DNA of 64,000 nt, from the NCBI RefSeq assembly GCF_900112185.1, contig NZ_FOKP01000014.1, positions 1 to 64,000 on the forward strand, read 5' to 3'. The DNA is from Allobosea sp. CRIB-10 (lineage in GTDB: Bacteria > Pseudomonadota > Alphaproteobacteria > Rhizobiales > Beijerinckiaceae). Of this stretch, positions 1 to 8,900 are shown piece by piece. The notes under the pieces were generated by a model. That model was given only the letters and a program-made list of their open reading frames with translations. It did not search any database and was not told where the DNA came from. The translations under genes and the position numbers were made by a program. Positions within the stretch are counted from its first letter, which is position 1, and the number at the start of each line of letters is the position of its first letter.

Positions 1-2
1 CC

Positions 3-71
3 CGAAAGCTCGTCACAATCCTCAACGCCGTCATCCGGGACAGACAACCATGGCGCGAACAAACCGCTTGA
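3..71 (+). mobile_element. C-terminal end of an IS110-type transposase (partial, cut by window start)
   Basis: An open frame entering the window reads RKLVTILNAVIRDRQPW, then REQTA and a TGA stop at 69-71. The RKLxxxxNAxxRDxxPW pattern is typical of the extreme C-terminus of IS110/IS116/IS902 (Transposase_20) proteins, DEDD-type recombinases that move insertion sequences. Only 22 codons are visible, so whether the element is intact cannot be judged. The IS end must lie between this stop and the ggt-like remnant. The family is assigned from remembered motif similarity, not from a search. Confidence 0.7.
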
Positions 72-87
72 CCAACAAGACAGTCGC

Positions 88-125
88 TCACCCCTGCCCC
101 TCTCCTTACAGGAGAGGGGTTCTGC
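88..125. repeat. Short palindromic repeat (CCCCTCTCCT / AGGAGAGGGG), copy 1
   Basis: Perfect 10-bp inverted arms at 97-106 and 110-119 with a 3-nt loop, preceded by CACCCCTG. The same core occurs twice more near 15.27 kb and 15.38 kb, so this is a dispersed REP-like element. It lies between the transposase end and the 3' end of the ggt-like gene and could also act as a transcript-end hairpin. Confidence 0.75.
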
Positions 126-146
126 CGCAGCGCTTCTGACGCCTTG

Positions 147-1741
147 TCAATTCGCCGCCACCGCCGCCGACCAGGGCGAGGCGGCGTCGCTGACGCCTTC
201 CTGCCCGTCCTGCCCGGTCCGCACCATGTTCGGGCAGGCGAAGTTGAGCGGCAGCACGCCGTGTTCGACCACCGTCAATGGACCGGCTGCAGCCAACGTA
301 TCGAGCGTGCCATCAGGTAGGCGGGCATCGGCGCTGGTGCCGTCGGGACCGGAGACGTCGATGCGCGGCTGGTGCGCCGCATCCTCCAGGTTCATGCCGC
401 TGTCGAGGGTGAAGGCCAGCATCTGGTAGACGCTGGCAAGGATGCGCCGCCCGCCCGAGGCGCCGGCGCCATAGCGCGGATAGCCGCCATCGGCAGGAGT
501 CACCACCACCGGGCACATATTGCACAGGGGCCGGGCGCCCGGCGCGATCGCATTGGCGCTGCCCGGGCGCGGATCGAACCACATCATGCCGTTGTTCATC
601 AGCACGCCGGTGTCGGGCAGGACGAGCCGGCTGCCCATCGAGGAGAGCAAGGTCGTGGTCAGCGCGACGATGGTGCCCTCGCCGTCGACGACGGTGAGAT
701 GCGTGGTGCAGGTCTCGCCCGGCTCCTTCGCAGCTTGCGCCGCGCCCAAGCCTTCGAGCCGGCTGGCATAGGCTTCGCGCATCACCTGCGAGAGCTTGGC
801 GAACCAGGCCGAGTCCGGCCCGCCTTCCGGCGGCGGGCTCGAAGCCATGCCCTCGACCACCGCCTGCAGGGTCGGCGCCGCGGTCAGCCCCCCGGCCGTG
901 TGGATGCGGTGCGTGCCGCGCCAGTCGATCACCGGCGCCTCGCGCACGCTCGCGCGGCATTCCGCCAGATCTTGCGCATCGACCACGCCGCCAACGGCAG
1001 CGATATCGGCCGCCAATCGCCTGGCGAGATCGCCGCGATAGAAATCGTCGAGCCCGGCTTTGGCGAGCTGCTCCAGCGTACTGCCGAGATTGCCGAGTGT
1101 CCGGAAGCCCGGCACGCCCTGATAGGGCGGCACCGGCGGCAGCCCATCCGGCAGATAGATGCGGGCGCTCTCCTCGTAGAGCCTGAGCACCGAGGCCGAG
1201 GAGGCGATCTTCAGCGTCGTGTACCAGTCCTGCGCCAGACCGCGCTTCGCCAGCGCGATCGCGGGCTGAAGCAGGTCGGCGACCGGCATGCCCGTCCCGA
1301 ACCGCTCCTTCAAGGTCGCGTAGCCGGAGACCGAGGACGGGATGCAGAAAGAGAGCGGGCCATGGATGTTGCGATCGCCTTCGACCTCCGGCCAGGCGAA
1401 GAGATCGAGCTTCATCGCGCCGGTCATGGGGTAGTCGGCCGGATCGGCACGGCGCGGCGCGACCGGGCCGAAATCGACGACCTCAGCCCTGCTCTCGCCA
1501 GCCTTGAGCACGACGCCGAAGCCGATGCCGCCGAGCCCGCTGTTCCAGGGCTCGACCGCCGCCAGTGCGAAAGCGGTAGCAACGCGGCATCGGCGGCATT
1601 GCCGCCGGCTTCCAGGATCGCCGCGCCGGCCGCCGCCGCCTCATGGTTCTGCGAGACGACGATGCCCTTGCGTCCGCGCGCCGACGGCTTGGTCAGGCTC
1701 CAGTTCTGGGTGCGGTAGGCGCGTGCTGGCTGGGCGGTCAT
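147..1741 (-). pseudogene. Gamma-glutamyltransferase family gene, broken by a one-base frameshift
   Basis: The product would be a gamma-glutamyltranspeptidase-like N-terminal nucleophile hydrolase, which transfers or hydrolyses gamma-glutamyl groups and self-cleaves at a Thr. The N-terminal part (MTAQPARAYRTQNWS..., start at 1741) runs in one frame to EAGGNAADA. The family-typical continuation AVATAFALAAVEPWNSGLGG is found only in the next frame, which stays open to a stop at 147. One base is missing near 1583-1586. The catalytic TTHLTVVDGEG segment near 700-712 is intact, as is the downstream MNNGMMWF segment. An upstream ATG at 1774 is an alternative start. Apart from the shift the length suits the family, so either a recent inactivating deletion or a sequencing error is possible. 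An IS110-type transposase end lies just beyond the 3' end. Confidence 0.8.
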
Positions 1742-1839
1742 CGGCAAGGTCCGGTCGGCGTGGGAAAGCGCCATCGTGGCACGCCCCCATCGGAACGTCA
1801 CTTGAGGATGCCTCAAGCCTGCCCCGCGACCGGTGCGGC

Positions 1840-2676
1840 TCAGTGCGCCTGGCGCTCCTCGCCCCGCAGATGCACCAGCGCCTTGATCGGCAGATGATCG
1901 GAGGCCAGCCGCGACAACTCGGTGTCGTGCAGATCAACCTGCGTGATCGTCTCGGCCGGATAGGCGACGATGCGATCGAGCGCCCAGATCGGGAAGCGCG
2001 CGGGAAAGCTCGGGATCGCCGCCTGCAGTGGCCCGAATTTCGGCGCGAGGCCGTGCAGGCTCGATTTCTTGCCGATCCGCCACTCGTTGAGGTCGCCCAT
2101 CAGGAAGATCGGGCGCCCGTCGGTCGGCTTGGAGGCATTGATCAGCGTCTCCACCTGCCGCGAGCGGGAATGGCGCAAGAGCCCGAGATGCGCCGCGACC
2201 ACCCGGATCGGCGAGCCGCAGACGGTGAGGTCGGCGATCAGCGCCCCGCGCGGCTCGACGCCGGGCAGGACGAGCTGGCGGGTCGCGGTGACCGCGCCGT
2301 CGCGGAAGAGCACGACATTGCCGTGCCAGCCATGGCCCTGCCAGGCGCTCTGCACCGGCACCGGCTTCAGGCCCGTGCGGCGCTCGAGACGGGCGAGATC
2401 GAGCAGGCCGGCGCGCTCGCCGAAGCGCTGGTCGGCCTCCTGCAGCGCCACGACGTCGGCATCGATCTGGCGGATGACCTCGATGATCCGGTTGGGATCG
2501 AAGCGGCGGTCGCGGCCGACGGCCTTGTGGATGTTGTAGGAGGCGATCTTGAGCTCGGTCGCCGGCGAGGTGCTGGCAAGCGCCTGCTGCCCGGCGGCCT
2601 CGCGCGTCCAGCTCGACATCTGCGGCGGCCGCAGGACCCTGATCCGGCGCAGCCCGCGCCCTTCGAACTCTAGCAT
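1840..2676 (-). CDS. Endonuclease/exonuclease/phosphatase (EEP) superfamily protein
   Basis: About 278 aa. The EEP fold is shown by LKIASYNIHKAVGRD near residue 50, VVALQEADQRF, the metal-binding MGDLNEW, and the C-terminal ASDHLPIKA with the catalytic Asp-His pair. Members are Mg-dependent phosphodiesterases acting on nucleic acids, phospholipids or inositol phosphates, and the substrate cannot be read from the sequence. It is divergent from the phospholipase D-type gene at 2850, a pairing that would suit membrane-lipid metabolism (inference). The ATG at 2676 is chosen; a GTG at 2703 is also open. No secretion signal is obvious. Confidence 0.8.
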   Translation of the reverse strand: MLEFEGRGLRRIRVLRPPQMSSWTREAAGQQALASTSPATELKIASYNIHKAVGRDRRFDPNRIIEVIRQIDADVVALQEADQRFGERAGLLDLARLERRTGLKPVPVQSAWQGHGWHGNVVLFRDGAVTATRQLVLPGVEPRGALIADLTVCGSPIRVVAAHLGLLRHSRSRQVETLINASKPTDGRPIFLMGDLNEWRIGKKSSLHGLAPKFGPLQAAIPSFPARFPIWALDRIVAYPAETITQVDLHDTELSRLASDHLPIKALVHLRGEERQAH

Positions 2677-2849
2677 CCGGCCGGCATCTCCACGACGACT
2701 CACTCGCTCACGGGGCTCTTAGCTCGAAAACGCCTAGCAAGAGCCTTGCCATGATCAATTCCCGAAAGCCGCCAGAGTTCGATCCGCTCTGAGCGAACGA
2801 CTCGTGAGGATAGGGGTTATAGGAAAAACGGAGCCCCGGCAGTCGCTGA

Positions 2850-4397
2850 ATGTCATTTCTCGAAGTCTTGATCGCTGCCCTGGCCTTGATCGCGCTGATC
2901 GCGGTCGCAGCCGCCTATTCCTATGGCCGCTTCGCCCGTTGCACCAGCGCTCCGCACTCGCATGCATTGCCACCCGCCGAGGCGCAGACCCCGATCGACC
3001 GGGCGCTCGCGCCGCTGCTGACCGCCCACCCCGAGCTCAATGGCGCGACCCTGCTGGCTGATGGCGCGCGCGCCTTCGCCGCACGCGTTCTCACCGCCCG
3101 CAATGCCGGTCGCAGCCTCGATCTGCAGTATTATTACTGGCGCAAGGATAGTGCCGGCCGCCTGCTCATGCGCGAGATCATCGCCGCCGCCGATCGCGGC
3201 GTGCGCGTGCGCCTGCTGATCGACGACATCAACGCCCGCGGCAACGACTCGATCTATCTCTCGCTCGACGCCCATCCCAACATCGAGGTCCGGCTGTTCA
3301 ATCCGAGCCGGAACCGCTCCAACGGCATCCGCCGCGGCCTGGAGCTGGCGCTGCGCGCTTTCCGGGTGACGCGCCGGATGCATAACAAGGCCTGGATCGC
3401 CGACGGCCGCCTCGCCATCATCGGCGGCAGGAACATCGGCAACGCCTATTTCAATGCGGCACGGGCCAGCAACTTCCACGATCTCGACCTGCTCGTCGCC
3501 GGCGAGGCGGTTTCGCAGGCCGCGGTGATCTTCGATGGTTTCTGGAACAGCCCGAGCGCGGTCCCGATCGCCTCGCTCAGCCGCCCCATCGCCCGCCGCC
3601 TGCCGAGCCTGCCGGTGCCGTCGATTGGCCGCGACCGCGCCAATGCGCAGGCTTTGCTGCGCCTCGTCGAAACGCTCGATGCCGGCTCAGCCCTCGTCCA
3701 GTTGCTGGACGAACTGCGCTGGATCGCGCAGGTCCAGATCATCTCCGATCCGCCGGAGAAGGCTATCGCCGCCGGTGAGCAGGGTTGGCTCGCGCGCCAG
3801 CTCTACCGGGCGATCGCCGAGACACGGAGCGAGCTGCAGATCACCTCGCCATATTTCATCCCCGGCGAGCGTGGCCTGCGGGCGCTCTCGGCCCTCGTCG
3901 CGCGTGGCGCCGAGGTCACGATCCTCACCAACTCGCTGGCCGCCACCGACGTCGTCGCCGTCCATGGCGCCTATGCCAGCTATCGCAAACGGCTGCTGCA
4001 ACAGGGCGTCAGGCTGTTCGAACTGCGCCCGGAACTGATGCCCGCCGGCGTCTCGCTCTTCGGCTCGAAGGGCGCGAGCCTCCACACCAAGGCCTTCACG
4101 GTCGACCGGCACACCGGCTTCATCGGTTCTTTCAATTTCGACCCGCGCTCGGCCTCGCTGAACACCGAAATGGGCGTGGTTGTGGTCGATGACGGCCTCG
4201 TCGCCGAGATGCGCGACATCTTCGCCCGGGAAACCACGCCGCACTGCTCCTTCCGGCTCGGCCTCGACCAGGGCCGCGTCTGCTGGGACGAAGCCTCGCG
4301 GCCTGGCGGTCGGCTGCTGCAAGAGCCTGTGGCCGGTTTCGGCCGCCGTCTCACCGCGGCGTTGGTCCGCCTCCTGCCGATCGAATCGCAATTGTGA
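2850..4397 (+). CDS. Phospholipase D / cardiolipin synthase-like protein
   Basis: A 515-aa protein with one N-terminal membrane segment (SFLEVLIAALALIALIAVAA) and two HKD motifs: HNKAWIADGRLAIIGGRN near residue 176 and HTKAFTVDRHTGFIGSFNFD near residue 411. Two HxKxxxxD motifs define the PLD superfamily. The membrane anchor and the DLQYYYWRKD segment fit bacterial cardiolipin synthase / YmdC (ClsC)-type enzymes that transfer phosphatidyl groups at the inner membrane. ClsC-type function is a family-level inference, and a phospholipase or a nuclease of the same fold cannot be excluded. Confidence 0.82.
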   Translation: MSFLEVLIAALALIALIAVAAAYSYGRFARCTSAPHSHALPPAEAQTPIDRALAPLLTAHPELNGATLLADGARAFAARVLTARNAGRSLDLQYYYWRKDSAGRLLMREIIAAADRGVRVRLLIDDINARGNDSIYLSLDAHPNIEVRLFNPSRNRSNGIRRGLELALRAFRVTRRMHNKAWIADGRLAIIGGRNIGNAYFNAARASNFHDLDLLVAGEAVSQAAVIFDGFWNSPSAVPIASLSRPIARRLPSLPVPSIGRDRANAQALLRLVETLDAGSALVQLLDELRWIAQVQIISDPPEKAIAAGEQGWLARQLYRAIAETRSELQITSPYFIPGERGLRALSALVARGAEVTILTNSLAATDVVAVHGAYASYRKRLLQQGVRLFELRPELMPAGVSLFGSKGASLHTKAFTVDRHTGFIGSFNFDPRSASLNTEMGVVVVDDGLVAEMRDIFARETTPHCSFRLGLDQGRVCWDEASRPGGRLLQEPVAGFGRRLTAALVRLLPIESQL

Positions 4398-4422
4398 AGC
4401 GGCTTGCAGGCTCGCCCAGCTG

Positions 4423-5676
4423 CTACGCCAAGGCGGGCTGATCGGCCTCGGCCGGCTCGGCGAGCGTCGGGTTGCGTACGAGACGCGGCGCGATAGCGTC
4501 GAGGAGGGGCAGCGCGGCCGCGCCGAGCGCTGCCGTGAGCTGCCCGGTGGTGCCGCGCTGGATGCGCGCGATGGCGCGCCCGTCGCGCCTGGCGACCGAG
4601 AGCGGCAAAGGCTCGGCCGCCGCGATCAGCGCGTCGATGACGCTGTCGGGCAGCGCGCCGCCGAGGATGATCGTCTCCGGATCGAATAGATTCTCCAGCA
4701 TGGCGAGCACCGGCGCCAGCAGCGGCCCGGCCTGCGCGACCCAGCTCGCTACCGCCGGGTGCCCCTCGGCATGGAGCCTCGCGATACTTGTCGCATCGAC
4801 CTGGACGACACCTGCCTGCCGCAGCGTTTCCTGCAAGGCCGGCGGCGAGACATAGCGTTCCAGACAGCCCTGGCGGCCGCAGACGCAAGGCAAACCCTCC
4901 GGCACCGCCGGAACATGGCCGAGCTCGCCGGCATTGCCATGGGCGCCGCGAAAAGGCTCGCCGCCGAGCATCAGCCCGAGGCCGAGACCGAGCCCGAAAT
5001 AGACCAGGCAGAAATGCCGGAGATTGCGGCCGATGCCATAGAGATGCTCGCCGACAGCCGCCGCCGTCGCATCGTTCTCGACCGTCACGGATGTCGCCAG
5101 CGCCGCGCTCATCAGCGCCGTCACGTCGCGCCCGGTCCAGCCCGGCAGCGCCGTCGATCCGACGGTGATCGTGCCCTCGAAATCGAACGGGCCGGGCATG
5201 ACGACGCCGCAGCCGAGCAGGCGCTCCGGCAGCCCCTTCCCCGCCCGCGCCCGTTTGAGTTCCGCCGCCGCCAGCGCCTGCACCGCCTCGACCGAGAGAT
5301 CCGGCAAGGGCACGACACGCTGCGCCCTGACCTCGCCGGTGAGATCGACCAGCACCGTGGTGATGTGATCGGCGGCGATCTCCATGCCGGCCGTCACGCC
5401 GCCATCGGCGTTGAGCGCGAACTCGACCGGCGGCTGGCCGCGCGCCGTGCGCCGCCGTCCGAGCTCGACCAGGAAGCCTTCCTCCAACAACTCGGCGACG
5501 ATGTTGGAGACCGCCTGCGCCGTCAGCCGGGTCAGGCTGGCGATGTCGGAGCGGCCGAGCCGTCCGTGCTGGCGCAAGGTCTCCAGCACGACGCGCCGGT
5601 TGTGGCGACGTGCCCGCTCGGGATTGGCGCCGAGGGCGACGCTGGGCGCAGCCGGGGTCTTGCGATGCGGCATCAT
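4423..5676 (-). CDS. ROK family transcriptional repressor (NagC/Mlc/XylR type)
   Basis: 417 aa. An N-terminal winged helix (NRRVVLETLRQHGRLGRSDIASLTRLTAQAVSNIVAEL is the helix-turn-helix region) is followed by a ROK domain with ENDATAAAVGE, a GELGH segment and the zinc motif CVCGRQGCLE near residues 263-272. NagC/Mlc-type ROK repressors bind a sugar or sugar phosphate and release DNA. The gene is divergent from the ABC/kinase/SIS operon starting at 5841, with an AT-rich dyad in between, so it most likely controls that operon and itself. The start is the first of two adjacent ATGs; longer readings upstream run into the control region. Confidence 0.9.
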   Translation of the reverse strand: MMPHRKTPAAPSVALGANPERARRHNRRVVLETLRQHGRLGRSDIASLTRLTAQAVSNIVAELLEEGFLVELGRRRTARGQPPVEFALNADGGVTAGMEIAADHITTVLVDLTGEVRAQRVVPLPDLSVEAVQALAAAELKRARAGKGLPERLLGCGVVMPGPFDFEGTITVGSTALPGWTGRDVTALMSAALATSVTVENDATAAAVGEHLYGIGRNLRHFCLVYFGLGLGLGLMLGGEPFRGAHGNAGELGHVPAVPEGLPCVCGRQGCLERYVSPPALQETLRQAGVVQVDATSIARLHAEGHPAVASWVAQAGPLLAPVLAMLENLFDPETIILGGALPDSVIDALIAAAEPLPLSVARRDGRAIARIQRGTTGQLTAALGAAALPLLDAIAPRLVRNPTLAEPAEADQPALA

Positions 5677-5712
5677 GGGCAGCCTCTTTCGTCCGCACAG
5701 GCTGCGCCGGCC

Positions 5713-5746
5713 ATTAATCAAACTCAAGTGAATTAATCTATTGACA
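5713..5746 (+). promoter_or_regulatory. Candidate ROK operator and promoter of the sugar-conjugate operon
   Basis: A dyad of ATTAAT (5713-5718), 13-nt spacer, ATTAAT (5732-5737) is the only AT-rich patch in the divergent control region. It sits immediately 5' of a perfect -35 hexamer TTGACA at 5741-5746, and a weak -10 (AAGCAT) follows at 17-nt spacing. AT-rich symmetric sites are usual for NagC/Mlc-type repressors. The assignment is by position and symmetry. Confidence 0.5.
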
Positions 5747-5840
5747 GGGGACGGCCTGCGGGGAAGCATGCCCGCCGAACGTCCGGCAGCCGGGAGCGAG
5801 CATGCGGGCGGACGTCGCAACGAGACAGGGAGGAAGACCC

Positions 5841-7100
5841 ATGCGCGGCTTTCGCGGATTAGTCCTGGGCATTGCCATGTCGATCGGCGCCATCGCCGGC
5901 GCCAAGGCCCAGGCGGTCGAGATCGAGTACTGGCAGTACGTGTTCGACGCCCGCATCAAGGCGATGAACGAGCTGATCAAGCGCTTCGAGGCCGCCAATC
6001 CCGGCATCAAGGTCAAGCACACGACCTTCCCCTATGCCGACTACCAGACCAAGATCGCCGCCGCCGTCCCGGCCGGCCAGGGGCCGGACGTGGTCCAGCT
6101 CTATTATGGCTGGCTCGACAATTTCGTCGGCGCCAAGTTCATCCAGCCGCTGCCGCGCGACGCCTTCCCGCATGATGTGATCGAGAAGGAATTCTACCCG
6201 ATCGTGCAGACGATGAAGCGCGACGGCGAGTATTACGGCCTGCCGACCGCGGTGCGCACGCTGGCGCTGTTCTACAATAAGAAGCTGTTCCAGGAGGCCG
6301 GGCTCGACCCGAACAAGCCGCCGCAGACGCTCGACGAATATCTTGAAGCCGCCAAGAAGACGGTGAAGCGCGACGCGGCCGGCAACATGCTCTCGGCCGG
6401 CGCCGTGATCGACATGCCCGGTCAGGACCTGCACTGGTGGCGCGAGGTGCTGCTGCGCCAGATGGGCGGCAAGCCCTATTCCGACGACAACAGATCCGTC
6501 GCCTATGACAGCGAGGCCGGCGCCAAGGCGCTGAACTGGTATGCCGACCTGCAGCGCGTCCACAAGGTCGGCCAGGCCGGCTTCATGGACGAGGGCCAGG
6601 CCGCCTTCCGCGCCGGCCGCGCCGCGATGACGGTCGATGGCTCCTTCCGCCTCGGCGCCTTCGGCGGCATCAAGACCTTCGAATGGGGCGTCGCCGAGCT
6701 GCCGGCGAGCGCCGACGGCAAGCGCTCGAACTTCGCCAGCTACTGGGTCAACGCCATCACCGCCAAGCCGACCGGCGCCAAGCTCGAGGCGGCCAAGAAG
6801 TTCATGGCCTTCACCACCTCGCCGGAAGCGATGCAGGTCTGGCTCGACATGGTCGGCGAGCTGCCCGCCCGCAAGGCCGCGGCCGAGACCGAGAAGAACC
6901 TCGCCCACCCGATCTACCGGCCGTTCCTCAAGGCGCTGAACTATTCGCAGGCGACCGTCTTCGTCGACGAGCTGGCGCAGCGCCAGGTCGGGCTCGACAT
7001 GGCCAACCGCGTGTTCATCCAGAACCAGGACGCCAAGGCCTCGCTCGCCGAGGCGGCCAAGGCCGAGCAGGCGATCCTCGACCGCTTCTACAAGAAGTGA
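5841..7100 (+). CDS. Sugar ABC transporter substrate-binding protein (family 1)
   Basis: 419 aa. A Sec signal peptide (MRGFRGLVLGIAMSIGAIAGAKAQA) is followed by a family-1 extracellular solute-binding domain (EIEYWQYVFDARIKAMNELIKRFE, GPDVVQLYYGW, TFEWGVAELP), which should capture the substrate in the periplasm for the permeases encoded next. The start at 5841 has the strong ribosome site GGGAGGAAG at 5828-5836; an ATG at 5802 lacks one. It is the first gene of a seven-gene operon. The family covers oligosaccharides, glycerol phosphates and amino sugars, so the ligand is open. Confidence 0.9.
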   Translation: MRGFRGLVLGIAMSIGAIAGAKAQAVEIEYWQYVFDARIKAMNELIKRFEAANPGIKVKHTTFPYADYQTKIAAAVPAGQGPDVVQLYYGWLDNFVGAKFIQPLPRDAFPHDVIEKEFYPIVQTMKRDGEYYGLPTAVRTLALFYNKKLFQEAGLDPNKPPQTLDEYLEAAKKTVKRDAAGNMLSAGAVIDMPGQDLHWWREVLLRQMGGKPYSDDNRSVAYDSEAGAKALNWYADLQRVHKVGQAGFMDEGQAAFRAGRAAMTVDGSFRLGAFGGIKTFEWGVAELPASADGKRSNFASYWVNAITAKPTGAKLEAAKKFMAFTTSPEAMQVWLDMVGELPARKAAAETEKNLAHPIYRPFLKALNYSQATVFVDELAQRQVGLDMANRVFIQNQDAKASLAEAAKAEQAILDRFYKK

Positions 7101-7137
7101 TCGCGGTTTCCTGAAGACCAGCACGGCAGGACGCGCC

Positions 7138-8064
7138 ATGACCGCCAAGACCCAAGTCGCCCGCTCCGGTGGGCGCCTCTGGCAGGGCCTCACCTTGCAG
7201 CAGAAGCAGGTGGTCTGGGCCTGGGGCTTCCTTGCCGTGCCGATCCTGTTCTACGGGCTGATCCGCTTCTACCCGACGGTCGAGGCCTTCATCATCTCGA
7301 CCACGAACTGGAACCTGATGAGTTCGCCCTCCTTCGTCGGGCTGGCGAACTTCAGGCGATTGATGGCCGATCCGGTGTTCTGGCAGGTGTTCCGCAACAC
7401 CTTCCTCTACCTGATCATCGGCACGCCGCTCAGCCTCGTGCTCGCCTTCACCATCGCCTATCATCTCGACCGCGTCCGCTTCATGCACGGTTTCATCCGG
7501 GCGCTCTACTTCCTGCCCTTCCTGACCACCGCCACTGCGATGGCCTGGGTCTGGCGCTGGTTCTACCAGCCGGTGCCGATCGGCCTGATCAACGACCTGC
7601 TCTCCTCCTTCGGCTTTGCCCAGCAGCCCTTCCTGCGCTCGACCACGCAGGCGCTGCCCGCGGTGCTGGCCCCGGCGATCTGGGCCGGGCTCGGCTTCCA
7701 GGTGGTGATCTTCCTCGCCGGCCTGCGCGCCATCCCGACGACCTATTACGAGGCCGCGCGGATCGACGGCGTCTCCGACTTCGCGATCCTCCGGAAGATC
7801 ACCCTGCCGCTGCTCAAGCCGACGATCATCTTCCTCGTCGTCTTCTCCTCGATCGGCTTCCTGCGCATCTTCGACCAGGTCTACAACATGACCAGCGGCG
7901 ATCCCGGCGGCCCGCTCAATTCGACCAAGCCGCTGGTGCTGATGATCTATCAGACCGCATTCTCCTCCTTCGACATGGGCTATGCGGCGGCGCAGACGGT
8001 CGTGCTCTTCCTCGTGCTGCTCTGCGTCTCGCTGCTGCAATTGCGCCTGCTGAGGGACCGCTGA
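7138..8064 (+). CDS. Sugar ABC transporter permease, MalF/UgpA type
   Basis: 308 aa with about six transmembrane segments and the permease EAA loop YYEAARIDGVSDFAILRKITLPLLKP, which docks on the ATPase. It pairs with the following MalG-type permease to form the membrane channel. The stop TGA at 8062-8064 shares its last base with the next ATG, so the two subunits are translationally coupled. Confidence 0.92.
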   Translation: MTAKTQVARSGGRLWQGLTLQQKQVVWAWGFLAVPILFYGLIRFYPTVEAFIISTTNWNLMSSPSFVGLANFRRLMADPVFWQVFRNTFLYLIIGTPLSLVLAFTIAYHLDRVRFMHGFIRALYFLPFLTTATAMAWVWRWFYQPVPIGLINDLLSSFGFAQQPFLRSTTQALPAVLAPAIWAGLGFQVVIFLAGLRAIPTTYYEAARIDGVSDFAILRKITLPLLKPTIIFLVVFSSIGFLRIFDQVYNMTSGDPGGPLNSTKPLVLMIYQTAFSSFDMGYAAAQTVVLFLVLLCVSLLQLRLLRDR

Positions 8065-8900
8065 TGACCGGCTCGTCCCTCACCCATCGCTTCGCCCCGG
8101 GGCGCGTCATCGCCTGGCTGCTGCTGCTCGCCGGCGGCCTCCTGATGCTGACGCCGCTGCTCTTCATGTTCTCGACCTCGCTGAAGGACTCGGCCGACAT
8201 CTACGATCTCCGGCTGATCCCGGCGGCGCCGACGCTCGACAACTACAAGACCGTGCTCTCGGACGGGCGCTTCCTGCGCTGGTTCTGGAACTCGCTGGCG
8301 ATCGCGACGATCGTTACCCTGTCGAACGTCTTCTTCGACAGCCTGGTCGGCTACACCCTCGCCAAGTTCCAGTTCCGCGGGCGCTATCTCGTCTTCCTGG
8401 CGATCCTCTCGACCTTGATGATCCCGACGGAGATGCTGGTCATCCCCTGGTACGTCATGGCCAAGAACTTCGGCTGGCTCGACAGCTATTGGGGCATCAT
8501 GTTCCCGGGCATGATGACGGCCTTCGGCACCTTCCTGATGAAGCAGTTCTTCGAGACGGTGCCGAACGACTTCTTGGAGGCGGCGCGCGTCGACGGGCTC
8601 AACGAGTTCGCGATCTTCTGGCGCATCGCCTTGCCGCTGGTGACGCCGGCGCTGTCGGCGCTGGCGATCTTCACCTTCCTCAGCAACTGGACGGCCTTCA
8701 TCTGGCCGCTGATCGTCACGACCAGCAAGGAACTCTACACGCTCCCGGTCGGCCTCGCCTCCTTCGCCGTCGAATCGCAGATCCAGTGGGAGCTGATCAT
8801 GACCGGCGCGGCGCTGGCGACGATCCCGACGCTCGCCGTCTTCCTGCTGCTGCAGCGCTACATCGTCCGCGGCGTCGTGCTCGCCGGACTCAAGGGATGA
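8064..8900 (+). CDS. Sugar ABC transporter permease, MalG/UgpE type
   Basis: 278 aa, about six transmembrane segments, EAA loop FLEAARVDGLNEFAIFWRIALPLVTP. It is the second channel subunit of the transporter encoded at 5841-11478. Its stop overlaps the start of the lyase gene by 4 nt (ATGA at 8897-8900). That coupling ties the lyase to transport and makes a chance neighbour unlikely. Confidence 0.92.
   Translation: MTGSSLTHRFAPGRVIAWLLLLAGGLLMLTPLLFMFSTSLKDSADIYDLRLIPAAPTLDNYKTVLSDGRFLRWFWNSLAIATIVTLSNVFFDSLVGYTLAKFQFRGRYLVFLAILSTLMIPTEMLVIPWYVMAKNFGWLDSYWGIMFPGMMTAFGTFLMKQFFETVPNDFLEAARVDGLNEFAIFWRIALPLVTPALSALAIFTFLSNWTAFIWPLIVTTSKELYTLPVGLASFAVESQIQWELIMTGAALATIPTLAVFLLLQRYIVRGVVLAGLKG

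Noticed and set aside
1580..1590. Programmed ribosomal frameshift in the ggt-like gene
   Set aside because: No slippery heptamer or downstream structure evident, and the family is not known to use frameshifting; a simple deletion or sequence error explains it.
3980..5698. Minus-strand frame overlapping the PLD and ROK genes
   Set aside because: Alternative frame of the ROK gene, which has the proper winged helix and zinc motif.
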